Shown here one piece after another: positions 23,243-35,943 of a DNA stretch of 64,000 nucleotides (positions are counted from its first letter, which is position 1; every line of letters begins with the position of its first letter). The notes below the pieces were generated by a model. That model was given only the letters and a program-made list of their open reading frames with translations, was not told where the DNA came from and did not search any database. The stretch comes from Cryptomeria japonica (taxonomy: Eukaryota; Streptophyta; Pinopsida; Cupressales; Cupressaceae), in contig NC_081412.1 of the NCBI RefSeq assembly GCF_030272615.1, forward strand, positions 104,024,796 through 104,088,795, in the 5' to 3' direction. The translations under genes were made by a program, and so were the position numbers.

Positions 23243-23850
23243 GTGTCTAAACCTAAGAATGTAAAAGGTATTCAATCCTTTCTAGGCAAAGTGAATTTTG
23301 TTAGGAGATTCATTGCAAACTTTGCAGAGATAGTGAAGCCTATTGTCAAGTTGCTCAAGAAGGATACCAAATTTTGTTGGGATCAAGAAGCCTCAAAGGC
23401 TTTTGCTGAAATTAAGAAGGCAATTTAGGAAGCACCAGTGTTAAAATCTCCTGATTATAGTAAGCCCTTTTCTCTATTTTCCTTTGCTTTGTATCATACA
23501 GTAGCTGCAGTGTTGTTACAAAAGGATAATGAGGGATATGGACATTCCATAGCCTTCTACAGCAAGTCTTTGCAAGCAGTAGAATTGAAATATGAGACCA
23601 TGGAAAAACAAGCTTATGCTTTGGTTAAAGCTGTCAAGGCTTTTAGGCCATATCTGGTGAATGCAAATATCATTGCCTATGTCCCACATGCTGCAATTAA
23701 GGATACTCTGTCCCAGTCTAAAGTTACAGTGAAAAGATGTAGATGGATTAATAGAATCCAAGAATTTGACTTGGAGATAAAGATTACCAAATTGGTAAGA
23801 GGTCTAGGTCTGGCTAAGCTCATGACTGAGTCTAATCTCATGAATGTTGA
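23243..23850 (+). pseudogene. Gypsy RNase H / connection domain of the giant element
   Basis: SKPKNVKGIQSFLGKVNF leads in, followed by AVLLQKDNEGYGHSIAFYSK and YETMEKQAYALVKAVKAFRP, the usual gypsy RNase H scaffold. The first catalytic Asp (usually in an ASD-like motif just before AAVLLQ) reads FALYHTV, and the later Asp (usually near the IxYxPH motif) is also not evident. The fold is probably kept without catalysis. One stop at 23426. Confidence 0.8.
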
Positions 23851-24069
23851 AATACATAATGTTGAAGTCAAAGATACTTCAGTCACTAGCATTGAAAGGC
23901 AACATTGGTACTCAGAGATAGTCAGATTCCTAAGAGATGTTGCATTCTCAAAAGGAATGACACATAATCAGAAAAGAACTCTGAAACTCAAGTCCCAAAA
24001 ATATGTGCTCATTCAAGGTGATTTGTTTTGGAGAAAAAGAGATGGAGAATTACTAATGTGTTTGGATGA

Positions 24070-25178
24070 ATTCTAGGCTAAACGAGTATTGACTGAAATG
24101 CATGATGGAGTATGTGGAGGCCACTACTCTGCTAAGACCACTGCTGGTAAGATAATTTGGGCTAGATACTTTTGGCCTACCCTATTCAAAGATGATCATG
24201 CATATGTCCAGAAATGTGACCCCTGTCAGAAGTTTTCATCCAAGCTGAAGTATGAAGGAGCCTTGCCCCTAAATCCAGTCTCTGTGGAAGCTCCTTTTGT
24301 CCAGTGGGGCATTGATTTTATTGGAGAGATTGTTAAGAGGTCAAGAAGAGGCCACAGATGGATCATAGGAGCCACTGACTATTTCACCAAATGGATAGAA
24401 GCTATTCCTACAAGAAAAGCTACAAGTAAGGTTGTCATTGATTTCCTGATGGATAATGTTGTAACTAGATTTGGAATACCTACAAAATTGGTGATGGATA
24501 ATGCCATGTGCTTCAAATGCCATGTGCTTCAGATCTGAAGAGTTTGTAGGATTTTGTACCACTCATGGAATACTCATGTCTTACTCTTCACCTTATCACC
24601 CTCAGGGGAATGGACAAGCAGAATCCAGCAATAAAAGCCTTTTGACTATCATCAAGAAAATCCTGGAAGAAAATAAAAGATCTTGGGATCAAAAATCAAA
24701 GTTATCTCTGTGGGTGGATAGAATAACAGTCAAGAAGGTCATTGGTATGTCCCCTTTTGAACTGGTTTATGGTGCTCAGGTTAGATTGCCAGTAAATAAC
24801 CTTCTTCAAGTTTACAAGTTCTTGCAAGATGAGGACATGGAGCTACCTGAGCCTATGGAAAACAGAATGATCCAAATTGTGGAGGTGGAAGAGCTCAGAG
24901 CTTTAGCTCATAAAAGAAATCAGAAGATCCAATTGCAATCCAAATACCTTTTTGATAAAAGAACATCATTAAGGAAGTTTCAAATTGATGACATTGTTCT
25001 TCAGTGGAATGCAAAAGGACAAGATAAGGGAAAGCATAAAAAATTTGAATCATTATGGATTGGCCCTTTTGTGGTCTGTGACTTAAATGGTAAGGAATCA
25101 TATTTTGTGAAGAATATGAATGATGAAGTACAGGAATTTCTAGTGCATGGGCAATTCCTGAAACATTACTTCTCTTGA
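24070..25178 (+). pseudogene. Integrase region of the giant element
   Basis: Zinc-binding HHCC part: MHDGVCGGHYSAKTTAG followed by YVQKCDPCQKF. The DDE core has Asp in GIDFIGE, Asp in VMDNAMCF and Glu in HPQGNGQAESSNKS. The C-terminal part contains GMSPFELVYGAQVRLP and ends GQFLKHYFS at a TGA (25176), the natural pol stop and the only TGA in this frame. A 16-bp tandem duplication at 24501-24532 shifts the frame between the two catalytic Asp/Glu blocks. A TAG at 24074 precedes it. Confidence 0.9.
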
Positions 25179-25323
25179 TGTCCATGCACAGAAGGTCCTT
25201 TGTTTGTACATATTTTGTTTCCTCCTTGTTTTTCTGTTTGGGTTTGTGTTTTAGTCTGTTTTTCCAGAGTTTCTGAGTTTTCATGTATTGATCTTACGAT
25301 CAACCATCTCCAGTCAGAGCCAC

Positions 25324-28300
25324 TGTTATCACTGTTTAAAAAATGAGTTTTCCTTTCCCATAATTGGCTAGGTTCTTGAAATTTTGAGTAAGGCATACTA
25401 TCAATTGATTCAGCCCTGTGTTAGGTCCTAAGGGTTTAGGGTTTTCAATTTTAAATTGTTCAATGTTTTATCAGAAAGTCCTCTGGTTCTATTTCTTCGT
25501 TACTTTATCCACTTAAGTAATGGGTCCCAGGTTCGTAGAAAGTGTCCCCCCTTATCATTTGCCTAGGTCGTCATTTGAATTAATCATGAAATTTTATGCC
25601 TTATATATTTTCCTCCTAATGTTGTCGGGCCTAGTAAGTGGTGCGCATCTCTCAGAAAGATCTATGGTTTTTGCTATTTCATTAGGAGAATTTGCTCATG
25701 GTTTAAGACTTGCGAAATGGCGAAAAGGCTTTGCATTCTAAATGGCAATTTTGGTCTGGTTTAAAGAGGTCTCATCTTGTCCAAGATCCAGTGGTTGGTG
25801 TTATTTCGTAGCCTAAACTTGCAAGCAAAATACCTTTCGTGAAATGGTGAAAGCGTTTGGTGGGACCCTACATGTGAGGATTTTCTAAGTGACTAAAAGG
25901 TGATCAAGTCCCATTTGATCTGACAGTTCGCGCTAGTTCACAGGATGAAAATGCTCGACAGTTATCTTTCGCAAAGTGGCGAAATGATATGGCACTCCAA
26001 GTAGACAGTCCAGCTGGTCTAAAGAGCGGGTGAAATGGTTGCATGTGGTAGAGGCCACAATAGTCAGCAAGGTGGGTCCAAGGGTTAAAAGAAGGTGGGT
26101 CCCAGAAGTGAGTCATGCTATGGAATAAGAGGTGACCTGGCAGATATAGGTGGCAAAAAGGAGGTGGAACCCAGTGTTTTCTCTTAGCAAATGAAAGACT
26201 GACATGTCAGCTTTGAAAGTGACTAGATGCCAGGTGTTTGAGGTTGAGTTAGAGGGCCCACATCTGTCGGAGTCTATTCAGATGGTTAAGCACCGAGCAA
26301 GTAGAAAATAATCCAACGGCCCACGTGAATTCGCAAGGGTAAGATGCTCATGCTTTATGCCCTGCGAAATGGTGAAAAGGTTTTTCATCCCCAAAGGCAG
26401 ATAAAACATAAGGTTAAAGGAGGATCAACTTTGTTTTGATCCAACGGCTGGCGTTATTTTACGATTGCGAGATGCTTGAAGGATATGCTTCGTGAAATAG
26501 CGAAAGTGAAAGGGGTTCATCTAGGTGTCAAGCTAGATGGTGACGTGTACGTGGACATGTGGTTTCAGAAGAAGCTGAGGGCCCACCAAGGTGTAACTAG
26601 TGGTAAAAGGGAGAGACACATGGCCAACATGGAACTAGTCTTGAATGGTTTTCTAAAACCAATGGTTGAGTGCCACATGGTAATCAATAACCAATAAAAA
26701 AGTGGCGTAAGAAAAGTAGGCATAAAGGGTTTCCCTTAAAGGATGCTCATCTCCAAATTAATCCAACGCTTTGCGTTGTTTCGCACCCCGAAGTTGACAG
26801 ATGTTTAAGCTCCATGAAATAGCGAAAGACTGCTAGCAGTCAAGGTAAAGGCACGGTTAGTAAGGATGTCGGCGGTCCCAGTGAGAGTTAAATGCCGAGC
26901 AATTAGAATTCCATCTAACATCTGGCGCGGTTTCGTGAAGGAGAAGTGCTCGAAAGATAAAGTCTGCGAAATGGCAAAAAGGAGGTTGGGCCTAGTGTGA
27001 AGGTAAGACCGTTAAGTCAGTTTAAAGGCCAATCAAGTCTTTTTTGATTGGATGGTTGGCATGATTTCATTTAATGAAATTGCTTGAAGGTTATGCTTCG
27101 CGAAATAGCGAAAGTGCGAAAGGAAATAATTGCAGGAATGTTGTGGCCCGTTGGAGTGAAAAATACGAATTCTCTCATGAATTCAATTCTGAAGGGATGG
27201 CCTAAGCATGCAGAATTAATGTTGCAGTTAAGACCCTCGGTACCATATATGATCTCCTATCGATTGAGTAAGGGTTTCATTCAAAAGAATTATTGTAGAA
27301 GAGGAGATACAGAGCTTTTGTCTTCAGATATAGAGCGAGTCAATTCAGTTGCAGAGAAGATTCCTTCGAGCTAAAATCAGGTTTTCTTGTACTCCTGTGT
27401 GGCAATTGCTTTGTAGTGTTTTAATTAAGGTCTTGATTTGTCACTGAACCATTTGGGGGTAGTATTTTGATTTCTTGCATTTTCAAAATGGCACCTAAGA
27501 GAGTTTTTTTCTAGGAAGGTTAGTTATCAGTAGAGGGTCATTTGTGATGATTTTCTTGAGCAGTTGACATTGTCAGCTAACCAGGCATCAAAAGTAAAAG
27601 AGTTAGTGACTAGAGCTCCTCGTTTGAAGATAGGAGAAGGGCTATATGATAAGGGCAACTAGTTGAGAGATCCACAGGTTGGATTGTCTGGGTTGGGGCT
27701 ATTCAAGGTTGGATTTGGAATGAGGAATTCTCTGCCCCCACAAAATAGCATCTGGGAATTAGATATAGGGAAGTTGGTAGTTCCAGGGGTATTCATGGAC
27801 ATGGATCTATTGACTCAAATTGCACATAATTATGATCCAGTTACAAGAAGCATTAGGGACATAAACGGAAAAGCCCCTATTGAAATTAATAATGAAGAGT
27901 TCAGAAGTGCTTTTGGGCTCAATGAGTTCACAAATTTTCTAGAACCCATAAACTTCAAATCATTAGCTCAAATATACAGTGCACAAAGGAGTCATCTTAG
28001 GAACAGGCCTCTTAAGGAATTTTTTGTGAAGATAGGTGGGTTGACAGTTGTAGGACCCAAAACAGAAGAGCCCTTCTCATTGAATCTGTTCACCCTCAGG
28101 GGTAAGGGAATGTATTGGTCACTCTACCAGGTATTGGGAGAAGATGCTAAGGCAAATATGCCCAATCACTACTTGCTAATGATTGCGCAGATTTTGAATC
28201 CTTCCCTTGCAGTAACATTTGATTATGCTTCTTTCATTGCTGATGCTATCCATGGAGGGCTAATAGGAATAAAAAATGGGAAGGTGGATAGGCCTTTCAG

Positions 28301-31300
28301 ATGGTATTCACTCCTTATGCATCTATTTCTGTTCAAAGGTGGTGATTACTTTGCCAGTGGATTGGACCTCATGAAAGAGAAGGAGGGAGAAAAATGCCAG
28401 TACAACTATGGAGTACTATGTTGTCATGGGATAGAGAGGATGTCAGTTTCTTAAAAATTGATAAATATTTTGCATCCAAGATTAGGACTCTCCTCTGCTC
28501 AGAAAACCCAAGAATCTCCAAGGTTCTTTTGGAGTTTGTTAGACCAAAAGAATTTGCAGAGAGTATAAATATTGTTCACAATTGGGGTGACATTTATTTA
28601 TACCCAGTCTCAATAATTTTCAAAGTTTTTGGTTTTAAAGGCACTCCATTCTTGTTGCCATTTCAGGTCCCTCTCAAAGTGGGAATTGCTGAAGTCCTTA
28701 GACAGATTGGTAGTGTACAAGAGGCAGAGCTGACGGGTAGGGGTAAAGGGACTATTTTCCCTACGGTTACCATAGCTCATCAATTTATAATAACCAAAGG
28801 AGGTTGGAATTGTTTTGAAGACTTTCTCAAACCCTATCATTTGTCAACTGCAATATCTAGGTGTGTTGATCCAGAAGACTTCTTCAATGGCATGTTTAGA
28901 AAGAGGGCAGTGTGCAGAGGAAGACCCCATCAATTTTAGTTTCTTGAGGACCTCAATAGAAATGAGTTTGATTTGGATGAGCAGGAACTAAGGAAAGAAA
29001 AATGGGTGGCTTATAAGAAAGCCTTAGACTTTGTGCATAAGTTTGATGCCAGCTATGACCCATTGTCTAGCTTTTTCCCTTTTGAGGAGAAAATAAAGTT
29101 TTTAATTGTTGGCTTTGAGGATGTGATGCAGACCCTGAAAGAGAAAAGGGAAGCTGTGATTAAAAGCAATGCTAAAAAGGCAACAATGATTCTAAGTAGG
29201 TCTGCCTCCACCAAAGCAATCCCTCCTGGTGACTACACACTGCACAAGAAATCTAGTTATAGTGTGCTGATGCCCACAATAGGGGAGCCCTCTACCTCCA
29301 AAGGAAAGAGGAAGATACAAGATGTCATTGACATCCAACAGAGCCGTAGGAAGCAGAGAGCAGGAAAACAAATACCATCTGATACACCTTTGTACTCTCC
29401 ATCCCAATCCCCTATTCATATAGGAGATGAGCAAGGGGCAGCTGAGCAACTTTTACAGTTGGGCAGTTTAGGGGAAATTGCCTACACATATGATGAGGTA
29501 GAGGAAGGAATGCTAGAAGAACCCCTTGTTGCCGAAATGGACATTACCACCACTGAAATTAAAGGCTAGGAGTTGGATCCTGAGATAAAGCAAGCCAGTG
29601 ATGGCTTCTTGGCTGACAACAATTTTGTTACCTCAGGAGCATTTATGCAGTTTGTATGGAAACAAAATACAGATAAATATAATGCAAGATGCGAGAAGGG
29701 AAAAGGTGAGTAGCCTAACAAAGATCCAGCTCTGGTAGAGGAAGAAATAAAATAGGAAATGATGGAAGAATTTAAGACCATCACTCCTGAGCAAGGAAGA
29801 GATATGGTGGCACAAGCTAAAGTGCTTATTCTCCCTAAGTGGGACATAGCAGATGCCCGTGTACTAGAGATAGTAAGGAAAGAAACTAAGCCCATGGAGG
29901 GAATCACTTTCATCAAGGATAATGCTACACTTGTCATGTGGTCTCTCAAGAGAGATGAGAGTAAGAGAAGTAAAGATACCCCAGGGTCAAGTTACCTTGG
30001 TGGAATGTCAGTAAAGAGAGTGCAGAGCACAGGGGTGGTAGGAGCTACTAGCACTGTGCTAGAAACTGCAAAGTTTAGTGTTACAGTAGTAGAAAAGGAG
30101 GCCAAGGAGAAATTAGACCTCCAAGTCAAGTTGGAGACAATTTTGAAGGCCTATAACAGTTTCAAGGAAGAGGTAAGAGGTAGAGATAGCATCATTGCTA
30201 AGCTGCAAAGCCAGTTGACAGGACAATACCATCAAGGTGAGTCTTCAACACTAATGATATCCTCTTCTCTTGCAAGACCTCCACCTAGCAGCCCCATCAT
30301 TGAGTTCCCACCATATCCAACACCTTCTAGCTCCCAAATGATTGAGATTATTCCTCAAGAGCTAGAGAATTTGAAACAGGCTCAGGCCTTGTATGCCAAG
30401 AAATATGAGGATAGAGTAAGGGCTACTGTTTCAAGTTTTGCAAATACAATGAATGCCTCGCTGCTATATCATAATATAAGTAAGTTTTTGGGTATGAGGA
30501 ATGAGCTTAATGGAGATAAGGCCATTTTGACACCTATTTTTGACAAGTGGAGGCCTAGAGGGCAGGACTTGGAGTCTATTTGTGCATCTTATGATGAAGC
30601 AGGGGCCAATCTTATCATCAAATCTACTTGTGATACCACCAAAGACTTAGTAAAATTAGCAGAAGGGGTGGATAATGCTGATAGGAAAATTAACTTGTAC
30701 AAAAAGGAGTATGCTGATCAAGATTTTGAGTTGCTCCCAGGAGTTTTTGCTAGCCCAGATCAACTGAAGGATACACAAGTGTGGCTCAAGGAATTAGAGG
30801 TTAAACTGTCAGCCATTATTAAGGGAATTGTTGATCTAGATGATGCTTCCTTCTTTGTTGTAACAATTCAGGAGATAGAGAAAATCAAATCTCATTATGG
30901 TTTTCCTAATTCAGAAGTCAACAAGATGAGAAATTCCTGGAAAAGGTTGACCAAGGCTAAGACATAAGTGATTAATTTCATGTGGCCAACTGATGATGTG
31001 TACAATGAATGGACAACAAAATATGCCATCCAGGATGCAAAATAGTTAGAGGGTGCTCCTGAACAGTTAGAAGAGGTTGCAACCGAACAACAAGTAGAAG
31101 AAGCTGCAGAGGTCGAAAAGGACTTGTAACCATTTTTGCAAAGGGTTTTGTAACTTCTTTTTGAGAAGCAATAATTGTAACAGGATCTCCTAGGAAAGTC
31201 CGAAGCTATGTGCATCCATGTTGTTATAAATGGATACCATGACTAGTGAAAGAAGGATCGCAAAGAATTGTAAGAAAACGCTGCAGAAATTTATCTGAGC

Positions 31301-32036
31301 TTTTCTAAGTTTAATGGAGAATATTCAAAAGTTTTTGTAATACTTTCTTGAAGATAATATCAATATACAGACCATCAGTTTTGAGTAAAAACTTTGTGTC
31401 ATCTTCAAATGTGTTTGCAATTATTTACTGTTTCATTCTAAATAATCTAGGGTTATTTTGTTTGAATGGGGGTTGTAAGACAACTTTCTGTAGATGTGTT
31501 TGCTAGCTTTTCTCTTTAGGAGGGAAATTAAATATGGGGGGATCATTTCTACCAGTAAATTCCTTGTGAGACATCTTGAATCTTGATGATATGTGTCAAG
31601 CATATATAGGGATCAACAGAAGCCGAGCTAATGGGATGTGTAGAGATATTTTGTTTGGGGAGTATTGTTTGAATTTAGATGACTCTGTGACCTTGGATAA
31701 GGCACTGGTATAGATCAAGGTTGTCTATTACATGTTTTGTAGATCAAAATACTGAATATGAGCATAATTTTCATTCCTTTGTTTCAGTTGGTTTCAAGGT
31801 GATTAGATCCGCTGGTTTTCTAGACTGGTTTGTTGTGGATTTATCTTTTGAAAGTGTGCATTTAGTTCACAAATGTATACCTGCCTAGACTTTGAGTAAG
31901 TCCGAAGTGTAGAAGGTTAAATCAAACCTTGTCATATGTTGTCCTAAGAGTTTCCTTCTCTTTGATATCTCTTCTGCATAGAGTTTAATCATTTTATTGT
32001 AGGGATGTTAAAGTGAATCAGATTTTGAAGACAACA
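25324..32036 (+). repeat. 3' LTR of the giant element (6.71 kb)
   Basis: Begins TGTTATCACTG 146 nt after the pol stop and ends GACAACA before the AATTTG duplication. Carries the same layout as the 5' LTR: module array (about 25660-27120), ORF (27488-31129) and tail. The 146 nt before it (25178-25323) are T-rich, and the last bases read CTCCAGTCAGAGCCAC, which is not a purine tract. Confidence 0.93.
27488..31129 (+). pseudogene. Long unknown ORF inside the 3' LTR (second copy)
   Basis: Partner of the 13551 ORF and better preserved downstream. Open pieces are 27663-28454, 28394-28939, 28973-29569 and 29759-30967 (402 codons). Indels near 27505 and 28385 change frame; from 28394 to the TAA at 31127 one frame holds, broken by stops at 28937, about 29567, 29711, 29753, 30965 and 31043. 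Stops at 29711, 29753 and 31043 are shared with the 5' LTR copy and so were already in the RNA that made this insertion. The others are private. The product is unrecognised, with a basic/acidic middle and a helical C-terminal third. Confidence 0.8.
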
Positions 32037-32042
32037 AATTTG
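32037..32042. repeat. Right target-site duplication of the giant element
   Basis: AATTTG, identical to 11381-11386. Confidence 0.8.
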
Positions 32043-32479
32043 ATCACACAAGAGCAACCATTAAACTTTGCATCCGAATAATACACTTTATGACATTCAT
32101 CTGAGCACACATGAATCGGCTAGAGATCATTGTAAAACTATTGTACACATTTGCAATTTGTAAAATGCTAAGGCATTTCAAATATCACCAACTTGACAAA
32201 AATCTAAACAATATGACAAAAGTATACCATCTCCTAGCAATATAATTTCATATCAAATCATAAAGAAACATCTAGATTGTCTTGGAATCTATGTTTGTAC
32301 ACATGAAGTGAGTTTACACCTACATTCTAGATCCAAAACTATGAAGACAAGTTAACACCAAATAAAGAGATAATTTGATTCTTATCCATAGATAAAAAAT
32401 ATCATGCACATTTCTAAATTCCATTTCAAATAATTACACTATCTTTATTAATTTAACATATTAATTTAGAAAAATAAAG
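32043..32479. other. Flank between the giant element and a LINE, no gene seen
   Basis: AT-rich, no domain. It should join 11380 in the chromosome before insertion. Confidence 0.5.
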
Positions 32480-35400
32480 TCATTACAACTATCCTTAAGA
32501 AAATTTAGGGGAAGATAGAAGTTAGTTGTGCTTTTGAGGAAGAAAGAAGGGAGAAGATCACACTAAGAGGTCAATGGTTCAGGTTGAACAAGAAAGAAGA
32601 GGTGTTTTGGAAACAAAAATCAAGAATATAATGGCTAACTAAAGGAGATAAAAATACCAAATTCTTCCACCAATCAACCTTGAAGCATAGAAGCAAAAAT
32701 AGGATTAGTAAGTTTATTAAAGATGATGGTTTGATCACTACAATTGAGAAAGAGATGGTTAAGATGTTTGTTCATTTATTTAGCCTCAATAACTCGAATA
32801 ACCAGAGTATCTTTCAAGACCCCAATAATTTTCTCAGCATGATTTAGGAGGTTATCACTAAAGAGGATATGTCTCTTTTGGTCTCCAAGGTTTCTGTCCA
32901 GGAGGTTAGGGATGCAGTGTTCACCTTTGGTGCCTTCAAAGCCCTGGGTCCTGATGGTTTCCCTCTGACCTTTTTTCAAGATCATTGGGATATCATTGGA
33001 GTTGATATCTACCATGTGGTGAAGGACTTCTTTTGGCTAGCTAAACTCCTCAATCAAATCAACTAAACATTCATTGTCTTAATCCCCAAAAATGATAATT
33101 CTATTTCCATTAAGGGCTTTAGGCCTATTAGCTTGTGCAATACTTTGTACAAAATAATCTCTAAGGTTATGGTTAATAGGTTGAAATCTTTGTTGGATAA
33201 GATGATCTATGTTAATCAAAAAGGTTTTGTCAAAGGGAGGCACATTTTGGATGTAGTTATTGTTGCACATGAATTGGTACACTTAATGGATATCAATAAA
33301 TTACACTATATGGCCTTCAAAATTGATATTTCAAAATCTTATGACAAAGTCTCTTGGAACTTTTTCTTTGGTGTTCTAAGAAGGTCTAGATTCAAGGGTA
33401 AATTTCTAATTTTTCAAGTGCAAAAGGGCTCCATCAAGGTGACCCATTGTCACCTTTTATTTTCATTATAATTTCTGAGGTTCTTAGTAGAAACATTGAA
33501 AAACTTCGAAGGAAAGGAAAACTAAGGGGTGTTAGGGTTGCTTCTACTCTGGATCCTATTTTGCACCAACAGTTTGTTGATAATATCATCGTATTCAAGG
33601 AAGTTTATGTCTCAGAAGAGAAATGTTAGAAGATGAATCTAGATAACTATGCTAAGATCTCAGAGCAACATATTAATTATGAGAAGAGAAAGGTCTTCTT
33701 TTTAAATGTCAATCAAAATCTACAAGGGAAAATTATAATATTCTATCTTGTCAGACTGCTGCTCTTTCAGATTCCTACTTGGGGTTTCCCCTCATTTCTA
33801 AATCTCCTTCATCTACCTTCTGGAATGAGATAATTGAGAGGTTTAAGAAGAAGTTAGATGGGTGGAAGGGGAAGCTTCTTAGTTTGGCTGGGAAAATTCA
33901 ACTAGTAAAATCTTGTCTCTAGAACATTCTAGTCTATTACCTCTCCCTCTTCAAAATGCCAACAGCTATTGTTGAGAGGATTGAGAAGATCCAAAAATGA
34001 TTCCTATGAACTAGAACTAAAGAAAGAAATAGATTCTCCCTTGTGGCTTGGGATAGGGTTTGTTTCTCGATTAAGGCATGTGGTCTAGGGATAAGGAAAA
34101 TTAAATTCTTTAATCGGGCCTTAATCTCCAAAGTTAGTTGGCAGTTGACTCAAGGGAATAAGAACTGGAAAAATATAATAAGAGCTAAATACCGCAAAAA
34201 TGATAGGAGCTTCTATTTCATAAATCAGATTGAATTACCCTCGGGATCCTTCATTTAAAATAATGTTGCAAAAACTAAAGCTATCCTTAGAAAGGGTGGA
34301 AAAAAGCTAATTGGGAATGGCAAAAAAACCAATTTCTAGGATGATGTTTGGATTAAAGATCATGCCCTCTTAGAATTACCTCAATTTAGGAGAGTCAAGA
34401 AGATTCTAATTAAGAAATGTGGTTAGTTGGTTTAGGACTATATTATATCGCAGCGTGACATAGTGAAATGGAAGACCCTGGTAGAGGAGGTGCTTCGACA
34501 AGGAGATATCCTGGTCCAATACCATGACCAACTGGTCAAAGAGGCAAAATCTCTCACTTCTCTTTTACTGGATTTCACTTTATTCTCCACTCATATGGAG
34601 GATGAATGTGTTTTGTGTCTTAACCCCTCTGGAGCCTTCTCAGTTAAGTATGCCTTATCATAATATTGAGGAAGAATCTACAAAAAAAGTCAATTGGAAA
34701 AACATTTGGATTAAAGGCCTTATCCCCAAGATCAACCGCTTCTAGTGGGCTATGGCTCATGGAAGAATTCTGATGATAGACAATTTAAACAAAAGAGGGT
34801 TTTCCTTAGTTAATAGATGTGTTTTATGCTACAAGAACTTGGAGAGCATCGACCACTTGTTTTTCGCATTGTCAATATGCCAAGGAAAATTGGGATGAAT
34901 TGTTAGGAGATTTAAAAATTAGTTGGATCCTTCTAGAGAAAATGAAAGATCTTATGGAATATTGGCCCGTAACTCCTTATACTCATCCTATGTCCAGAAA
35001 TATGTCTTGGAATATATGGAAAGAATCAAATAATAGTGTTTAGGGATAAAGCAATAATAGTAAAGTGATATTTTATATTATAAAGAAACAAGTAAAAGAG
35101 AGCATTAATGCGAGTCAACAACATATATCAAAAGTTATGCCAACTCTTTTGCACCTAAGCTTGAAGCAGAAATGGGGAATCTCCCATAGTCTCCAAAGGA
35201 TGAATTGACACAAGATGATCTTAAGGAATAGTTGCACTTGGAACCCTCCAGAGGAAGGCTGGCTAAAGTGCAACTTCGATGGTTGTTCAAAAGGGAACCC
35301 TATCTTATCAAGAGTACGAGGAATCATAAGGGACTGCAGAGGTTACATGATAGAAGGGTATTGCACAAACCTTAGAAGGGGATCAAATAACAAAGCAAAA

Positions 35401-35757
35401 GCGATGGCTACATGGATGGATCTCATGCGATTGCACCACCATAAGGGCATCAATGTGCTTTTGGAAGGTGACTCAGAACTTGTTGTCAGATGCCTAAATG
35501 ATATTATGGAAGCCCCTTGGGAGGTAAGAGGGATTATTAAAAAGTGTAAAAGCGACTCAATGTTTTAGCAAAATAAAAGTGCAACACTCATATAGGGAAG
35601 GAAATGCGGTAGCAGATGAGGCTACTAATCAAGGGCTAATGAAAAAAGGATGGTGTTACTTTAATTATCCTAAGAGCTTGATAAGATTAAAAAATATTTT
35701 GGCCAAGGAGAAGGTAAAACCTTTCCTGGATGATGTGGTCAATTACTCAAAGTAGTA
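32480..35757 (+). pseudogene. 5'-truncated L1-type LINE, ORF2 (RT, zinc-binding and RNase H regions)
   Basis: Starts within the linker before the reverse transcriptase (GDKNTKFFHQSTLKHRSK). RT motifs follow: FGAFKALGPDGFPLTFFQ, GFRPISLCNTLYKIISKVM, NQKGFVKGRHILDVVIVAHE and FKIDISKSYDKVSW. The catalytic box reads FVDNI where FADD or FVDD is expected. A cysteine-containing zf-RVT-like part lies at about 34740-35000. A terminal RNase H has LKCNFDGCSKGNP, LLEGDSELVVRCLND and, in a shifted frame, REGNAVADEATNQG, ending near 35755. No endonuclease or ORF1 is present. Frames change at least three times, so it is dead. Confidence 0.85.
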
Positions 35758-35943
35758 ACAGTCAAGGCTTCCCTTTCTCTTTAGTTTCATGAGCTCTGAG
35801 AAATTTCAAATTCAAATTACCCGCCCAATAACCTACAATTGGATGAGTAGGATTAGGATTGCCTCACTGATTGCGATGATGTGTAAGATGCCAAGTCGGC
35901 ATGTTGATTATGGGAATGCCATACATTTGAAAGGTCAAGCTGT

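Larger units (their letters stand above)
11387..32036 (+). mobile_element. Complete 20.65-kb Tat/Ogre-like Ty3/gypsy retrotransposon with 6.7-kb LTRs
   Basis: Two direct repeats (11387-18124 and 25324-32036) start TGTTATCACTG and end GAAGACAACA, with TGTT/AACA termini. A primer-binding site follows the first repeat. The interior encodes gag, protease, archaeal-type RNase H, reverse transcriptase, gypsy RNase H and integrase in one ancestral frame. Target duplications AATTTG flank the whole. The PBS, the dual RNase H and the size place it in the Tat clade, near Ogre. It is dead: at least 16 premature stops, one 1-nt shift near 23215 and a 16-bp duplication break gag-pol. Its distinguishing feature is a long reading frame inside each LTR. 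Confidence 0.92.

Noticed and set aside
18333-25178. TAG codons as programmed read-through in gag-pol
   Set aside because: Many are Gln codons in the family, and the element also has a frameshift and a 16-bp duplication. Decay is simpler, although the shared LTR stops leave a small opening.
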